A DNA stretch of 64,000 bases from Daedaleopsis sinensis (lineage: Eukaryota; Basidiomycota; Agaricomycetes; Polyporales; Polyporaceae): contig CM066311.1 of assembly GCA_033807695.1 (NCBI GenBank), positions 248,001-312,000 on the forward strand, given 5' to 3'. A program made the translations under genes and the position numbers. The notes beneath the pieces were generated by a model, which was given only the letters and a program-made list of their open reading frames with translations, was not told the origin of the DNA and did not search any database. Shown in pieces: positions 1-9,244 of this stretch (positions within the stretch are counted from its first letter, which is position 1; each line of letters begins with the position of its first letter).

Positions 1-306
1 ACTTTGTCGCACTAATTTGAACAAACAATGAGCACGCATAGAGTCGTTCTGGATGAACGACACTCACGAAGTGTGCCATATGATCGATTAGGTCGTGGCG
101 CTCGCCGAGGTAGCAGAGATTGAACGTCATCATAAGCCAGAAATCGGCTATAATCTTGAAGACGTCGACGGCTTCCACTATGTCGTCGTACTCGGTGCAT
201 TTCCTGGTGAGATGCGTAGGTAAGCACGGGGCAGGTGGGTATAGACGTGAAGAGACGTACCAGTAGGGGTTGCGAGACTTGCCTACGCCGTAATAGGCGA
301 TACCGG
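1..306 (-). pseudogene. Gene X, 3' part (split by Ty3 copy 1; runs off left edge)
   Basis: Continuation of the gene that starts at 27190. Read on the minus strand, the rest of exon 2 is 306..261, ending at a GTACGT donor. Exon 3 is 203..68 (acceptor CACCAG, donor GTGAGT), and exon 4 starts at 11 and leaves the window. Phases agree throughout: exon 3 starts by completing a Trp codon, and exon 4 starts in phase 0. The coded peptide has a hydrophobic stretch (IIADFWLMMTFNLCY) and no motif I recognise. The 4 bases 303-306 (CCGG) are one copy of the target duplication of the retrotransposon, so this fragment and 26656-27190 were once contiguous. Without the retrotransposon the reading frame crosses the junction without a stop. 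Confidence 0.6.
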
Positions 307-1213
307 TGATGGGGTAACTCTGGGTCGCTGGGCGAAACACACACCCAAACGAGCACGAGATCAGCTACCTAGTAGGGTGCGAGGTGGAGGACAGGTTCCC
401 GGTGTAGTCGCTCTTCTTCACGTAGCCCGTCGACGATAGACAAGGAAGTTGAGCAACTTCAGATGGAAGTCAAGCAACTTCCGTGGGTGAGGCTAGTCTG
501 CAAGAGGAGGTTTGAAGACGGACGGTCTTCAATTGAGTGTCGACTAGATGATTCTTGGACTCGGACTCGATCTCTGGAGCTACTGCGCTGCTTTGCTGGG
601 CCGCAATCCCGCTGACTTATATACTGTACAAATCGTCACCAAATAAACTACAACTATCCTACCAATCGTCCAATCATAGGAAACCCTGCTCCTCCCACGC
701 TCACGTCGCGATCCTCCTCTCCTGAACCCCTACGGCGCACTCCGGTGGTTAGGTAGGTGTTTGCACCGAGCCTATCACGTCGCCGCTCGACTTGCATCCG
801 CGGTCACGAGAGCGCTTAGTCTTGTGGCGCGTCACCACGTGATCGCGTCTGAAGTCCATCCGCTCGTCTTCATAGGCCTCGGAAGGCCGTCCCCCTCACT
901 CCCTTGTCTTCCGGGCCTCTTCCGACGACCTTCGTACCAATTGCTGGACTCCGTGGCGGTCGCCTAGACCAGACCCTCGATCGATCGCCTCCTCTGTCCT
1001 GGCTAGAGCTCTGGCGACCTCGGTCAGCCGCCGGCAGCTCGGCATCGGCTCCTTCGACCCTTGGAATGGCATGTCTCCGTACTCGCTCCTTCGGTAGTCG
1101 CTCGCCTTCCTTGTGAAGCCGCTCGTCTTCATACTGCGTGAATTGACTGACGGGCGCGAATAGTGATGGGCTGCGTGGTGTTTCCGGGGCCTAGCTGGTC
1201 CTGAGGCTCATCA
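307..1213 (-). repeat. 3' LTR of Ty3 copy 1
   Basis: 907 bases; on the element strand it starts TGATGAG and ends CCCCATCA (TG...CA ends). It differs from the 5' LTR of the same copy at one position I can see: 697 is A here, while 26139 in the other LTR is G (LTR coordinate 517, a CpG). It contains a 78-codon open frame (complement 896-1132) that is present in all four LTRs. In copy 2 the same sequence carries a TATATAA box and two ATTGG boxes. Confidence 0.93.
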
Positions 1214-1227
1214 CCTCCCCCCCACTT
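1214..1227 (-). other. Polypurine tract of Ty3 copy 1
   Basis: On the element strand this reads AAGTGGGGGGGAGG directly next to the 3' LTR, the place and composition expected of the plus-strand primer for reverse transcription. The identical tract in copy 2 is 44166-44179. Confidence 0.8.
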
Positions 1228-1254
1228 GCATTCGAACCGTCCTCGGTTTGCGCG

Positions 1255-1262
1255 TATATAAA
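1255..1262 (+). promoter_or_regulatory. TATA box for the first antisense gene
   Basis: TATATAAA lies 36 bases before the ATG at 1298 and 42 bases inside the element from the LTR edge. It can therefore drive antisense transcription without using the LTR promoter, which faces the other way. The same sequence is present in copy 2 (44131-44138, minus strand). Confidence 0.55.
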
Positions 1263-1297
1263 CTCCCTCGTTCCATCCTCGGTTTTCATCCTTCGCA

Positions 1298-1868
1298 ATG
1301 TCTGCCTTCATCTTCCTCAACGTCCCCATCCTCACGGAGACTGTCCGTCAGCTTGAAGTCGCGATCTCTGAGTTCGAGGCTCTTGCTGCCGCTCGTACTG
1401 AAGAGGACGTTGGAATCATCTACGATTCTTACGACCATATCGCTGAACTGGTGGTACGTCGTCCTCCTTCCGCGTGTAGGCCCTCGTCTTCGTGGCTGAC
1501 TGTCTTCATGGCAGGACACTTTGATCACCTTGGGGGACGATGGCGAGGTTGCCGCGGACTTCGTGAAACGGACCGAGAATACGATCACCGAGGGCTGGCC
1601 TGCCTTGGCTGACCGTCAGCTCTTCCTTTTCCAAGAGCTTGTCGCCCGGTCCCGTCGGTGCGCTCGTCGGGCCGACCTCGATGCTCGTCGCATTGCCTGT
1701 CAGCAGCGGCTCCGGAAGCAACTCTGCGCGCGCCGCGTCCTCAATCGCGCCGGAGGATCCTTGATCACGGAGTCTATTCTGGTTGATGCCCGGATCCGGA
1801 AGGTCGAAAAGGAAATGGAGGAGATAGATCAGGAGTTTGCCAGCCTCCGAGAGGACATCCACTTTTGA
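1298..1868 (+). CDS. Antisense accessory gene 1 of Ty3 copy 1 (169 aa)
   Basis: Two exons, 1298-1453 and 1515-1868, joined by a 61-base GTACGT...GCAG intron; phase is 0 on both sides and the product is 169 aa. It is transcribed against gag-pol and lies between the 3' LTR and pol. The protein is rich in Arg, Glu and Leu; its second half looks alpha-helical and probably coiled-coil (a heptad-like stretch around RKVEKEMEEIDQEF). I recognise no family. The gene is unchanged in copy 2 (43525-44095), including the splice sites. An antisense intron cannot be spliced out of the sense genomic RNA, which explains why it survives retrotransposition. That it is a real gene is inferred from the open frame, splice phase and TATA box; the function is unknown. 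Confidence 0.65.
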
Positions 1869-1930
1869 GTAGCCGCGTGTCGTATAAAGCCGCTGTAACT
1901 GCCTTCGAAGTTCATCAACTTCCATTTTTC

Positions 1931-2585
1931 ATGTCGTCGACCGTCCTCCCGCGTACGCTCGCCCTCCAAGTCAGCTCGCACCGCGAGTTGGCCCTTGAAC
2001 TCCTCTCCCCGCTTCGTGCGCACATTGTTGAGCAAATCGAGTTCTTCGAGACGGTATCCGTCGACCACGGCTGTCCCCGCGTTGTGTATGAACACGCGCT
2101 TTCCCGTTTAGGACAACTTTTGGTGAGCTTCTCGGCCTGATGCTTCTCGCGCTTGATTGACACCTTCCCAGTATGGTTGGAGCATGCTTCATGACGGCCT
2201 TCTCGTCGGCGTTTCCGACCTACTTGCCCGCGTGTCCATCGCCATCGACCAGTGTTTCTACTCCAACGGCCTTGAGGCGTTCCTTGTCGACCTGGTCCAG
2301 ACGCACCGCCTGCCGTACCGCCTCCACTTCCTGGACTCAGTGCATGCCACTCTGCAACACGAACTTCAACTCTTGGAGGTCATGCGCGACCTGGCGCGCG
2401 ACGACCGGTACCGCGTTCATTTTTCGGAAGTACTCGCGCGTCTGGAATTGGTCGCCGCTGAACTGCGCGGGGTGCGTATTGAGCAGTCCGCCCTCCACGC
2501 GGCCATCAAGAAGCTGGAAAGGTCGCCGTCCTCTCTGTCAGACGAGGATGAAGTCTTCGGTTCTATTCCTTTGATGTGCGACTGA
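1931..2585 (+). CDS. Antisense accessory gene 2 of Ty3 copy 1 (201 aa)
   Basis: Exons 1931-2122 and 2172-2585 with a short GTGAGC...CCAG intron (49 bases) in phase 0; 201 aa. It starts 62 bases after the stop of antisense gene 1, and a TATAAAG-like sequence lies in that gap. The protein is helical and Leu/Arg/His-rich, with an acidic C-terminus (SLSDEDEVFGS). No known domain is recognised. The size and character of genes 1 and 2 are similar (small, two exons, helical, charged), so they may be distant duplicates or partners, but I see no clear alignment. The gene is identical in layout in copy 2 (42808-43462). Confidence 0.62.
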
Positions 2586-2758
2586 TTGGGGCCGCCCTCG
2601 ATCGCCGTCGCGCGGAGAGCGCTTAGATTACCGCATTTGGACGTTGTACTTCACGGTTCCCTTCACGTTCTTCTGACTGTCGCCCTTAATAAACGTTTTG
2701 GCCTTCTGGTTGTCCGCCTTCGTGCATTCTCCTCTCGTCTTCTCATCCATCGCCCACC

Positions 2759-5023
2759 ATGTCCGCTTCCAACCGTCGCTCGTCTTCCAACGTCGCCGCC
2801 ACTCGCTCGTCTTCCGATGCTCCTCGGCGACCGATCCCCAAGGAGCTGTTCAAGTGGCTCCCGTTGCAATTCACGCGTGAATCCGATCGACTTGGCTGTG
2901 AGGAGCCCGTTCCTACTACGCCTGACGAGCTTCGCGATCAGGACGCCGCTCCGCTGACGATCAGCGACTTCCGGGCGATCTTGGAAGAGTACACCGACGA
3001 CCAGCTCGCTACGTTCTCATATGGCACGTTCAAGGCCATGTTTGATCGTATCGTCATGGCTCTGGTACGCCGTCCCGGCCTTCCAAGTCTTGTCTCGCTG
3101 ACACATTCCTTTTTCGCAGCACCGTCTCGTCCCGGAGTGGAATTGGTACCTGGATCCCCTGCTCCTCGCCGCGCTCCCGACGTTCGAGTTTTACGCGCCG
3201 CCCTCCCTGGTCTCGGAGTTCTTTCGCTCGTACGCGCTGGCTTCTCGCCGGTTGCGGCTGTTCGCGGTTTCGAGCACCGTCACGGAGTCCCCGCTGGAGA
3301 TCGACATCGCCTTCCAGGCTCACCGCCTTCGGCTGGGCTTCTTCGAGCATAAGTACTCACGTTCTTCGCCCTCACTCTTGCTTGACTAAGACCGCTTCTT
3401 CCTTGCAGTGAATTGGTACCACGAGATCATCCAGCCGCGCTGGATGGAGGTCGCCGATTACCCGCCCGACATGCGCGCCTCTCGTGAAACCATCGACACT
3501 CGCGTCGACCAGTTCTTGCCTTTGCTGTCCGGCATGCGTTACGTCCCGGTCCTCGACAAGAAGCGTCTCACGAGGATTCTCGTCACACGCCCCACTTCCT
3601 CGTCAACCGCGCCTTCGTCTGACCCCGATGCCCTTCCTGGCGACGCCTTCCTGGCTGCGATGGTCACTGGTGTCGAGTACGTTCCCGAAGAGGAAGCTTC
3701 TGACGACGAGCCTCTGGCCGACGCTGCCCAGCGCGACTCTCCTCGTCGTTTCCGCACACGCTCCCCCCTCTCGCCTGACCAACCTCCTCCTCCTCCGCTG
3801 TCTCAGCTGCCGCTGAAGAGGAAGAAGACGCCCCTCTTCTTCAGCACCGATGAGAGCGAGCCGCCCAAGAAGCCCGTCGACAAGGGAAAGCGTAAGGCGG
3901 TTTCTCCTCCCGCGGACGATTCCGACCGCGATGCCGAGGGCGAGGTCGACGATGAAGGCGAAGAAGAAGTCGACCAACTCGAGGAGGAGGAGCCTCCTAA
4001 GAAGAAGTCCCGCACCTCGCCCCGCAAACGTCCGCCTCCCGTCGTCGAGTTGTCGCCTAGGGTCAAGAAGCGCGACAAGAAGCCTCCTTCCACTCGCCAA
4101 GGTTCCGTGGAGTTGTCCAGCACCGTGCAGATCGAGGGCGACTGCGACGAGTGCCGTTGCGCCGGGGTCACCTGCAGACGTCCGGACCCTTCCGCGTTCC
4201 GCTGCAACTTCTGCAAGAAGAAGGGGAAAAGCTTCTCTTGCGCGTACGACCACCTGAGTGTCCAGGGGACGGTCAAAGGTCAGTACCTTCCCCCTACTTC
4301 TCTTGGTCTTCTTGCTGACTTCTTGTCTTCTTTCTAGTGCACGCCCGCATCGGCGCGATGTACAACGGCGTTGGGTTTTCCTTCCGGGAACCCTCGCAGC
4401 TGCCGCCCGCCGACCGTCTTCTCGCCGTCGACTTCGTCCGCCAGTTCGAGAGGAACTCGCACAAATTCCTCTCCGTCGACAAGGCCGCGCTCCAGGAGCG
4501 TCTTCGTCCGAAGACCATCCGGAAGGACACCCCCGTCTACCCGTACCCGGAGGGTCCTACGCGTTATCCTTCGCTCGACGAGAAGGGCCGCCTGCTCGAG
4601 GACTATGGCAACAGCAAGGCCGAACCCGACGACTCTACGCCGCCTCCTCGTTCGTCTCGCGCTTCTGGCAGCGTCAAGAAGGAGAAGCCGAGCCCCTCCA
4701 AGTCGACTTCCCAACCGGCGACGCCCCTCAAGATCTCGATCAAGTCCTCATCTTCCAAGCGCAGGTCGCCGGAGCCGGTCAGCTTCTCGCCGGAGGTCGT
4801 CGCGAAGGTCAACCATCTTCGCTCGCAGGTCAGCCTCGCACGCGCGCGCATCGTCGAGGACTTGGTGTCCATTCGGCAGCTTTCCCGCCGCGAGACTCGA
4901 CAGACCCAGCTCGATTTTGGCGTGAAGATCGAAGGGTGCGACGACGTGCGGTCCTTCAAGGACTTGGTGGCGTCCAATGGCTATCGTGAGGATCTCCTCG
5001 AGCTTCTTCGCAATGCCGAGTAG
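2759..5023 (+). pseudogene. Antisense accessory gene 3 of Ty3 copy 1 (Zn2Cys6-like protein; splice donor lost)
   Basis: Exons 2759-3064, 3120-3348, 3409-4278 and 4338-5023 would code for 696 aa with agreeing phases. In this copy the donor of intron 2 is AT at 3349-3350 instead of the GT present in copy 2 (GAGCATAAG versus GAGCGTAAG, a CpG transition), so correct splicing is probably lost. Exon 3 codes for a low-complexity acidic and basic region (Glu/Asp runs, several KKK and PRKRP-type basic clusters). After it comes a cysteine cluster with spacing C-x2-C-x6-C-x9-C-x2-C-x8-C, which fits a fungal Zn(II)2Cys6 binuclear cluster. This copy has an additional Cys beside the second ligand (CDECRC), from a C-to-T change. 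See 40370-42634 for the intact form. Confidence 0.6.
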
Positions 5024-5473
5024 GGACTTCTTCGACGCGCGCGCGTCCACGGACTTCTTGTTATTAGCTTTTCTTGTCATCTCCTGCTTGGTCGTCGTCT
5101 CGTCCTGTCGTCGCGCGGCTCGCGCTGTCTTGTTTTCTGTTTTTCGCATATATCTCCTCTGCTCGTCTCTGTCTCCCGCGGACTAGTCTCTCCGTCTCCC
5201 TCCTGTCGCTCTGGGCTTTGTAATGTCTCCTTCTGGTTTTCTTTCCCGTATCCCGTCGCGCTCAGCTTCTGTTGTCCGTCTTAATCTGTACTGTATCTAG
5301 TATCCCGAATGTATCGCATCGCCTTCTGCTCTTCTTCTTGTGTGATCTCCGAGATGACCGACGCGCGAAGCGCCTCTTGAAGCGCTCTTCGGCCTGTAGA
5401 GGAATTGACTTCCGTAGTCAAGCGACTTCCTCCCCCCCACTTTTTCCATTTGACGTCCTCGTCAACGTGAGTG
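5024..5473. other. Gap between the convergent pol and antisense gene 3 (copy 1)
   Basis: This 450-base stretch lies between the stop of antisense gene 3 and the stop of pol, which point at each other. It is pyrimidine-rich on the plus strand. It contains imperfect inverted repeats of a GAAGTC / GACTTC type near 5405-5430 resembling those in the LTR leader, and a GCGCTTC-type inverted repeat near 5365-5385. It is probably the shared 3' untranslated region. No coding sequence was seen. Confidence 0.5.
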
Positions 5474-8400
5474 TCAGCCGTGTTCGTCGTCGTCTGCTAA
5501 TCCTTCCTCTTCGTAGTTTTCTGTTGTGTTTTCTAATTCTTGCAGTCGGCTCTGTGGTGCGTCCAGTTCCTCAATATTGAAGTTGATTGGGTCCTCACGC
5601 GCTAGGTAGGGGATGATTCTGAAGGCCGCTATGGGTCGATCGAAGACGGTCCCATCGAGTTCTGCAATGATGTACGCGCCGCCTCTGTTGCGCGATATCA
5701 CTACTAGAGGGCCTAGGTACCGTGGTCTCATCTTCCTGTTGAGCGACTTCTCAATTGCCGTGTTCCGCATCAGAACCAGCCTCCCTCGCTTGAAGTTGAA
5801 GTCTCGGATGGTTGCGCTGTGTTCCTTCTCGAATAGCTCCGCAGCTTGGACGCGTGTTCGGTAGACGGTTGACCGCAACCGCGCTATGTCCTCCGGTCTC
5901 TTCTGCAAGGCCATCGCCCTGTTGGTGATCAACTCCGTTGTGGACACGAGCTTCGTCGGTATAGGCAGCAGGTACGTGGCTTCTGTGATGTCCATGGGCA
6001 GGATTGGATCCGTCCCAGTTACCGCGTAGTAGGGTGAGCACCCTAGTCTCCTGCGTACTGTGATTCGGTCCGCCCAGAGTACTGAATATACCCGCGCCAC
6101 CCATTGCGTCGTATCACCTTCGCATGCTTTGAAGAGCGCGTCCCGGACGTGGAAATGAGGCCGCTCGACGATTCCGTTCGCTCGTGAGTTGTATCCTGAG
6201 ATCCGTATGTGCTTGACGTGGTATTGCTTTGCCAGGTACTCCAACGCTGCAACCCATGGACTTCCGTTGTCTGAAACGATCTCGGACAGCGCTCCCCATC
6301 TGCACAGCAGGTCTTGATAGATCCAGTCGCCGACCGCCTTCGCTGTTTGGACTGTACTTGCCCGCCCTTCAGCATAACTTGTGGTTGCACACCTCGCATG
6401 GAAGAAGTGCTTGTACGAGCCAGGCATGTCCATAGAGTCGACGTGAACTCGTACGAACGGCGCCGCAGGATAGGAAACTGAAGGTGGTATGTAGATCCGC
6501 GTAGTTTGTCGAATTTGACATTGGTGGCAGCTTCTCACATACCAGGCCACATCCGCCTTCATTTCTGGCCACCAGAACCGTTCGGCCACGAAGGAGATTG
6601 TCGCCTGTACGCCTCTGTGTCCTATGAAGTCGTGCATGCTCACGAACGCTTTCGCCCGTAGTTCTGGGGGTAGTACTCTCCTGTGGTTCCCATTCTTCGC
6701 TATCTTCCATAGTCGGCCATCCTTCACGAAGAATTGTCCTGCGTATTTGACGAACGCATCGAGCTCCTTCTGAACCAGCTTCGGTCTTCTCTTGGTGCAC
6801 AGAAATTCGTAGACGTTCGCTATTCTGTGGTCAAACTTCTGGGCAACCTCCGTGCGCGGTACGATTGCGTAGTCAATTTCTGGAATGTCCGGTAGCTTGC
6901 CCGCCGTCCCGCTTGTCTGCTGCATGAGCGCACTGAAGCCCATCGCTTCTGTCTTGAAGTTGCTCGTTTTCCGCTTAACCTCGTGTTGTAGAGGAGCGTC
7001 TCCCAAGTGTGGAGGTGGATTTATGAGGTGTGTAAAGCCGTACATGTTGTCCACCCAGTCATCGAATTCTCCGTTGTCTGCTTCTTCTGGTTCGTCTTCA
7101 GGCTGCGCAGGTCGTCGGCTGAGACCGTCCGGTCCATGGGAGATTCCAGGTACGTGCCGCATTTCGAAGTGGAACATATTGATGCTAATGATCCACCTAT
7201 TCATGACTGCATTCGGCGCGACATCCGGATTCTGGATCATGGCTTTCGTAGATGTCGCATCCATTTCTACTATTAGGTTTCGTACACCGACCAGCCAGAA
7301 GCGGAGCGCCTTCAATGCTCGGTACAGACCATATAGCTCGAGCTTCGGTTGCGAGAATCTGGCTTCCCTTTCGTTCAAGGTAATGGATCCAAAGCGGTTA
7401 TAGTATCGTTTCCGCGGGTCTTCCGGATCCTCTTGACACAGCTGGTAGCCGACCGCGATATAAGAGGTGTCCACCGCTAGAATTACCGGGGCCTTCGACT
7501 CGTAGTTGATCGACTTCAAGGCCGGGGATTCCACTAATGCTGTCTTTAGATCCTCCATGGCCTTGTCCTGTTCCTCTCCCCATTCGAACGGTACGTCCTT
7601 CCGCGTGAGCTTGACTAATGGCGCGGCCTTCTTCCCGAAGTTCTTGATGAAGATCCTCCCAACGCCTACCGTTCCCAGGAACGACCGTACTTCGGAAACA
7701 TTTTTACACGGTCCCCATTTGAGTACCGCATCCACGCAACCTCTCTCTGGAAGACGGCCTTCCGGTGTGCATCGATGTCCCACCGCTACGAAGTCGCGCG
7801 CCGCGCAGACGAACTTCTTGCCCGAGAAGGTACCTCCCGCATGTTTCATCCGCTGTACAATCCTGTTGACGTCTTGCATGTGCTCCCAGATGTACCTCCT
7901 GATGCCTGGATTCCCCTTCATACACTCGAAAGAACCATCTTCCCGTTCGTAGGAAGACTCCGGTCCAATGACAGGTACGTCGTCGATGTAGGGAATCGTC
8001 GTATCCGGAATTTCAGGCTGCAATATGTAGGTCACGTCGTCGTGGAAGATGGGTACTGAATTCGTCCATCCCATTGGTAGCGTCGTCAGTCGCATGGCTC
8101 CGAAAGGCGTTTGGAAGGTCGTGAGGTCGCGCGACTCTTCGTCCAGGATCCTCTCGTCGTATCCAACGTATAGATCCAAGGTTGTCCCGCACGCACGCCC
8201 TGCAAAGCGTTCTGCCATGTGGTCGGGTATCGGTGGTACACCGCTGTGTTGAATAGAGACTCTGTTGAGCGGCTCCAGACTATGGACGATCCTCAGACTC
8301 CCGTCCTTCTTCAGCACACAGAACCACCTGGATCGGTAAGACGCATTTGAGGGTTCGTATACGCCTGATTCTATTTTCTTCTTCATGATCTCACAGATTT

Positions 8401-9244
8401 GTCGGTAGGTTCCGGGTGGAATGGGGAAATTCGTTTCAATCCACGGAGTGTGAGGCACAACCGCAAACTTCACTGGTGGGAACATGTCCGTCCTGAAGTG
8501 GCCACGCTCGCTGTCTTCCCAAGCGAATCCCTGCTCCTGTTTGCACATTATGTCGTCTAGCAAAGCTAGCTCTTCTTCCGATAGGTGAGCATTGACTTTG
8601 TGGAGCTTCTCGCGTCGTTCAGCTGTGTACTGCCCAGTTGGTTCAAAAGGCTTTGGATTGAGGTCAAGCGGCTTCATCCCTTCGAGAGGGTCGCCGATTA
8701 TCTCCCGTACAATTCTGTATTGCTTTGGAAGCTCCCCAATCACTGGTCGTACTTTCTTATCCACTGGCTTGTACTTCTTCTTCGATTTCACGTAGCTGCG
8801 TACGCTCTCGGGGTCCTCGGTGGCTGCTTGCCGCTCGTCGTCTTCTGGAAGTTGCTCGCCTTCCGCCTCTTGTTCTTGCTCGCTCGGCTCGGATTTCTCG
8901 CTCGCTCTTGCTGCTTCGCTGGACCTAGACCGGGTTCTGACTGCTCTTCTGCCTCTGGTTTTCGTAGCGTATACTGGGAGTGCTCGTCCTCGGAAGAGGG
9001 CTCGGTCGACTTCGCGATGTGGTTGTCGGCTCCGCATTCTATCCCCTTCCGATTCCTGGATCGGTACTTTCGAGAACATGGTTTTGATTTTCTGCTTTGT
9101 CTCGGAGTCGTCACAGGCCGATAGATATGCTGACTGAATTGTGGAATTTTCTAGGTTTTCTAAGTCCTTGTACGCCGTCGTGAAAACTTGACCCGTTCTT
9201 GCGTCATAGTCGAGGACGAGAGCGACCTCTCCCTGACTGTTCAT
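5474..9244 (-). CDS. pol: Pol polyprotein of Ty3 copy 1 (RT, RNase H, integrase; 1256 aa)
   Basis: Open frame of 1256 codons that differs from copy 2 at two residues I found: Arg instead of Gly at 483 (transversion at 7798) and Val instead of Ile at 795. Motifs are as described for copy 2 (36149-39919): YIDD reverse transcriptase, RNase H carboxylates, HHCC zinc site and the D,D,E integrase residues. The ATG overlaps the gag stop in a TGATG pentamer at 9242-9246. Because gag of this copy is broken 2.2 kb upstream by the KDZ element, Pol could only be made from a transcript starting inside the element, or act in trans on copy 2 RNA. Confidence 0.93.
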   Translation of the reverse strand: MNSQGEVALVLDYDARTGQVFTTAYKDLENLENSTIQSAYLSACDDSETKQKIKTMFSKVPIQESEGDRMRSRQPHREVDRALFRGRALPVYATKTRGRRAVRTRSRSSEAARASEKSEPSEQEQEAEGEQLPEDDERQAATEDPESVRSYVKSKKKYKPVDKKVRPVIGELPKQYRIVREIIGDPLEGMKPLDLNPKPFEPTGQYTAERREKLHKVNAHLSEEELALLDDIMCKQEQGFAWEDSERGHFRTDMFPPVKFAVVPHTPWIETNFPIPPGTYRQICEIMKKKIESGVYEPSNASYRSRWFCVLKKDGSLRIVHSLEPLNRVSIQHSGVPPIPDHMAERFAGRACGTTLDLYVGYDERILDEESRDLTTFQTPFGAMRLTTLPMGWTNSVPIFHDDVTYILQPEIPDTTIPYIDDVPVIGPESSYEREDGSFECMKGNPGIRRYIWEHMQDVNRIVQRMKHAGGTFSGKKFVCAARDFVAVGHRCTPEGRLPERGCVDAVLKWGPCKNVSEVRSFLGTVGVGRIFIKNFGKKAAPLVKLTRKDVPFEWGEEQDKAMEDLKTALVESPALKSINYESKAPVILAVDTSYIAVGYQLCQEDPEDPRKRYYNRFGSITLNEREARFSQPKLELYGLYRALKALRFWLVGVRNLIVEMDATSTKAMIQNPDVAPNAVMNRWIISINMFHFEMRHVPGISHGPDGLSRRPAQPEDEPEEADNGEFDDWVDNMYGFTHLINPPPHLGDAPLQHEVKRKTSNFKTEAMGFSALMQQTSGTAGKLPDIPEIDYAIVPRTEVAQKFDHRIANVYEFLCTKRRPKLVQKELDAFVKYAGQFFVKDGRLWKIAKNGNHRRVLPPELRAKAFVSMHDFIGHRGVQATISFVAERFWWPEMKADVAWYVRSCHQCQIRQTTRIYIPPSVSYPAAPFVRVHVDSMDMPGSYKHFFHARCATTSYAEGRASTVQTAKAVGDWIYQDLLCRWGALSEIVSDNGSPWVAALEYLAKQYHVKHIRISGYNSRANGIVERPHFHVRDALFKACEGDTTQWVARVYSVLWADRITVRRRLGCSPYYAVTGTDPILPMDITEATYLLPIPTKLVSTTELITNRAMALQKRPEDIARLRSTVYRTRVQAAELFEKEHSATIRDFNFKRGRLVLMRNTAIEKSLNRKMRPRYLGPLVVISRNRGGAYIIAELDGTVFDRPIAAFRIIPYLAREDPINFNIEELDAPQSRLQELENTTENYEEEGLADDDEHG

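Noticed and set aside
3603..4253. Long frame antisense to antisense gene 3 (i.e. sense to gag-pol)
   Set aside because: GC-rich codon bias of the real gene keeps the complementary frame open; the product is a low-complexity Arg/Leu mixture, while the other strand has agreeing splice sites and a cysteine cluster.
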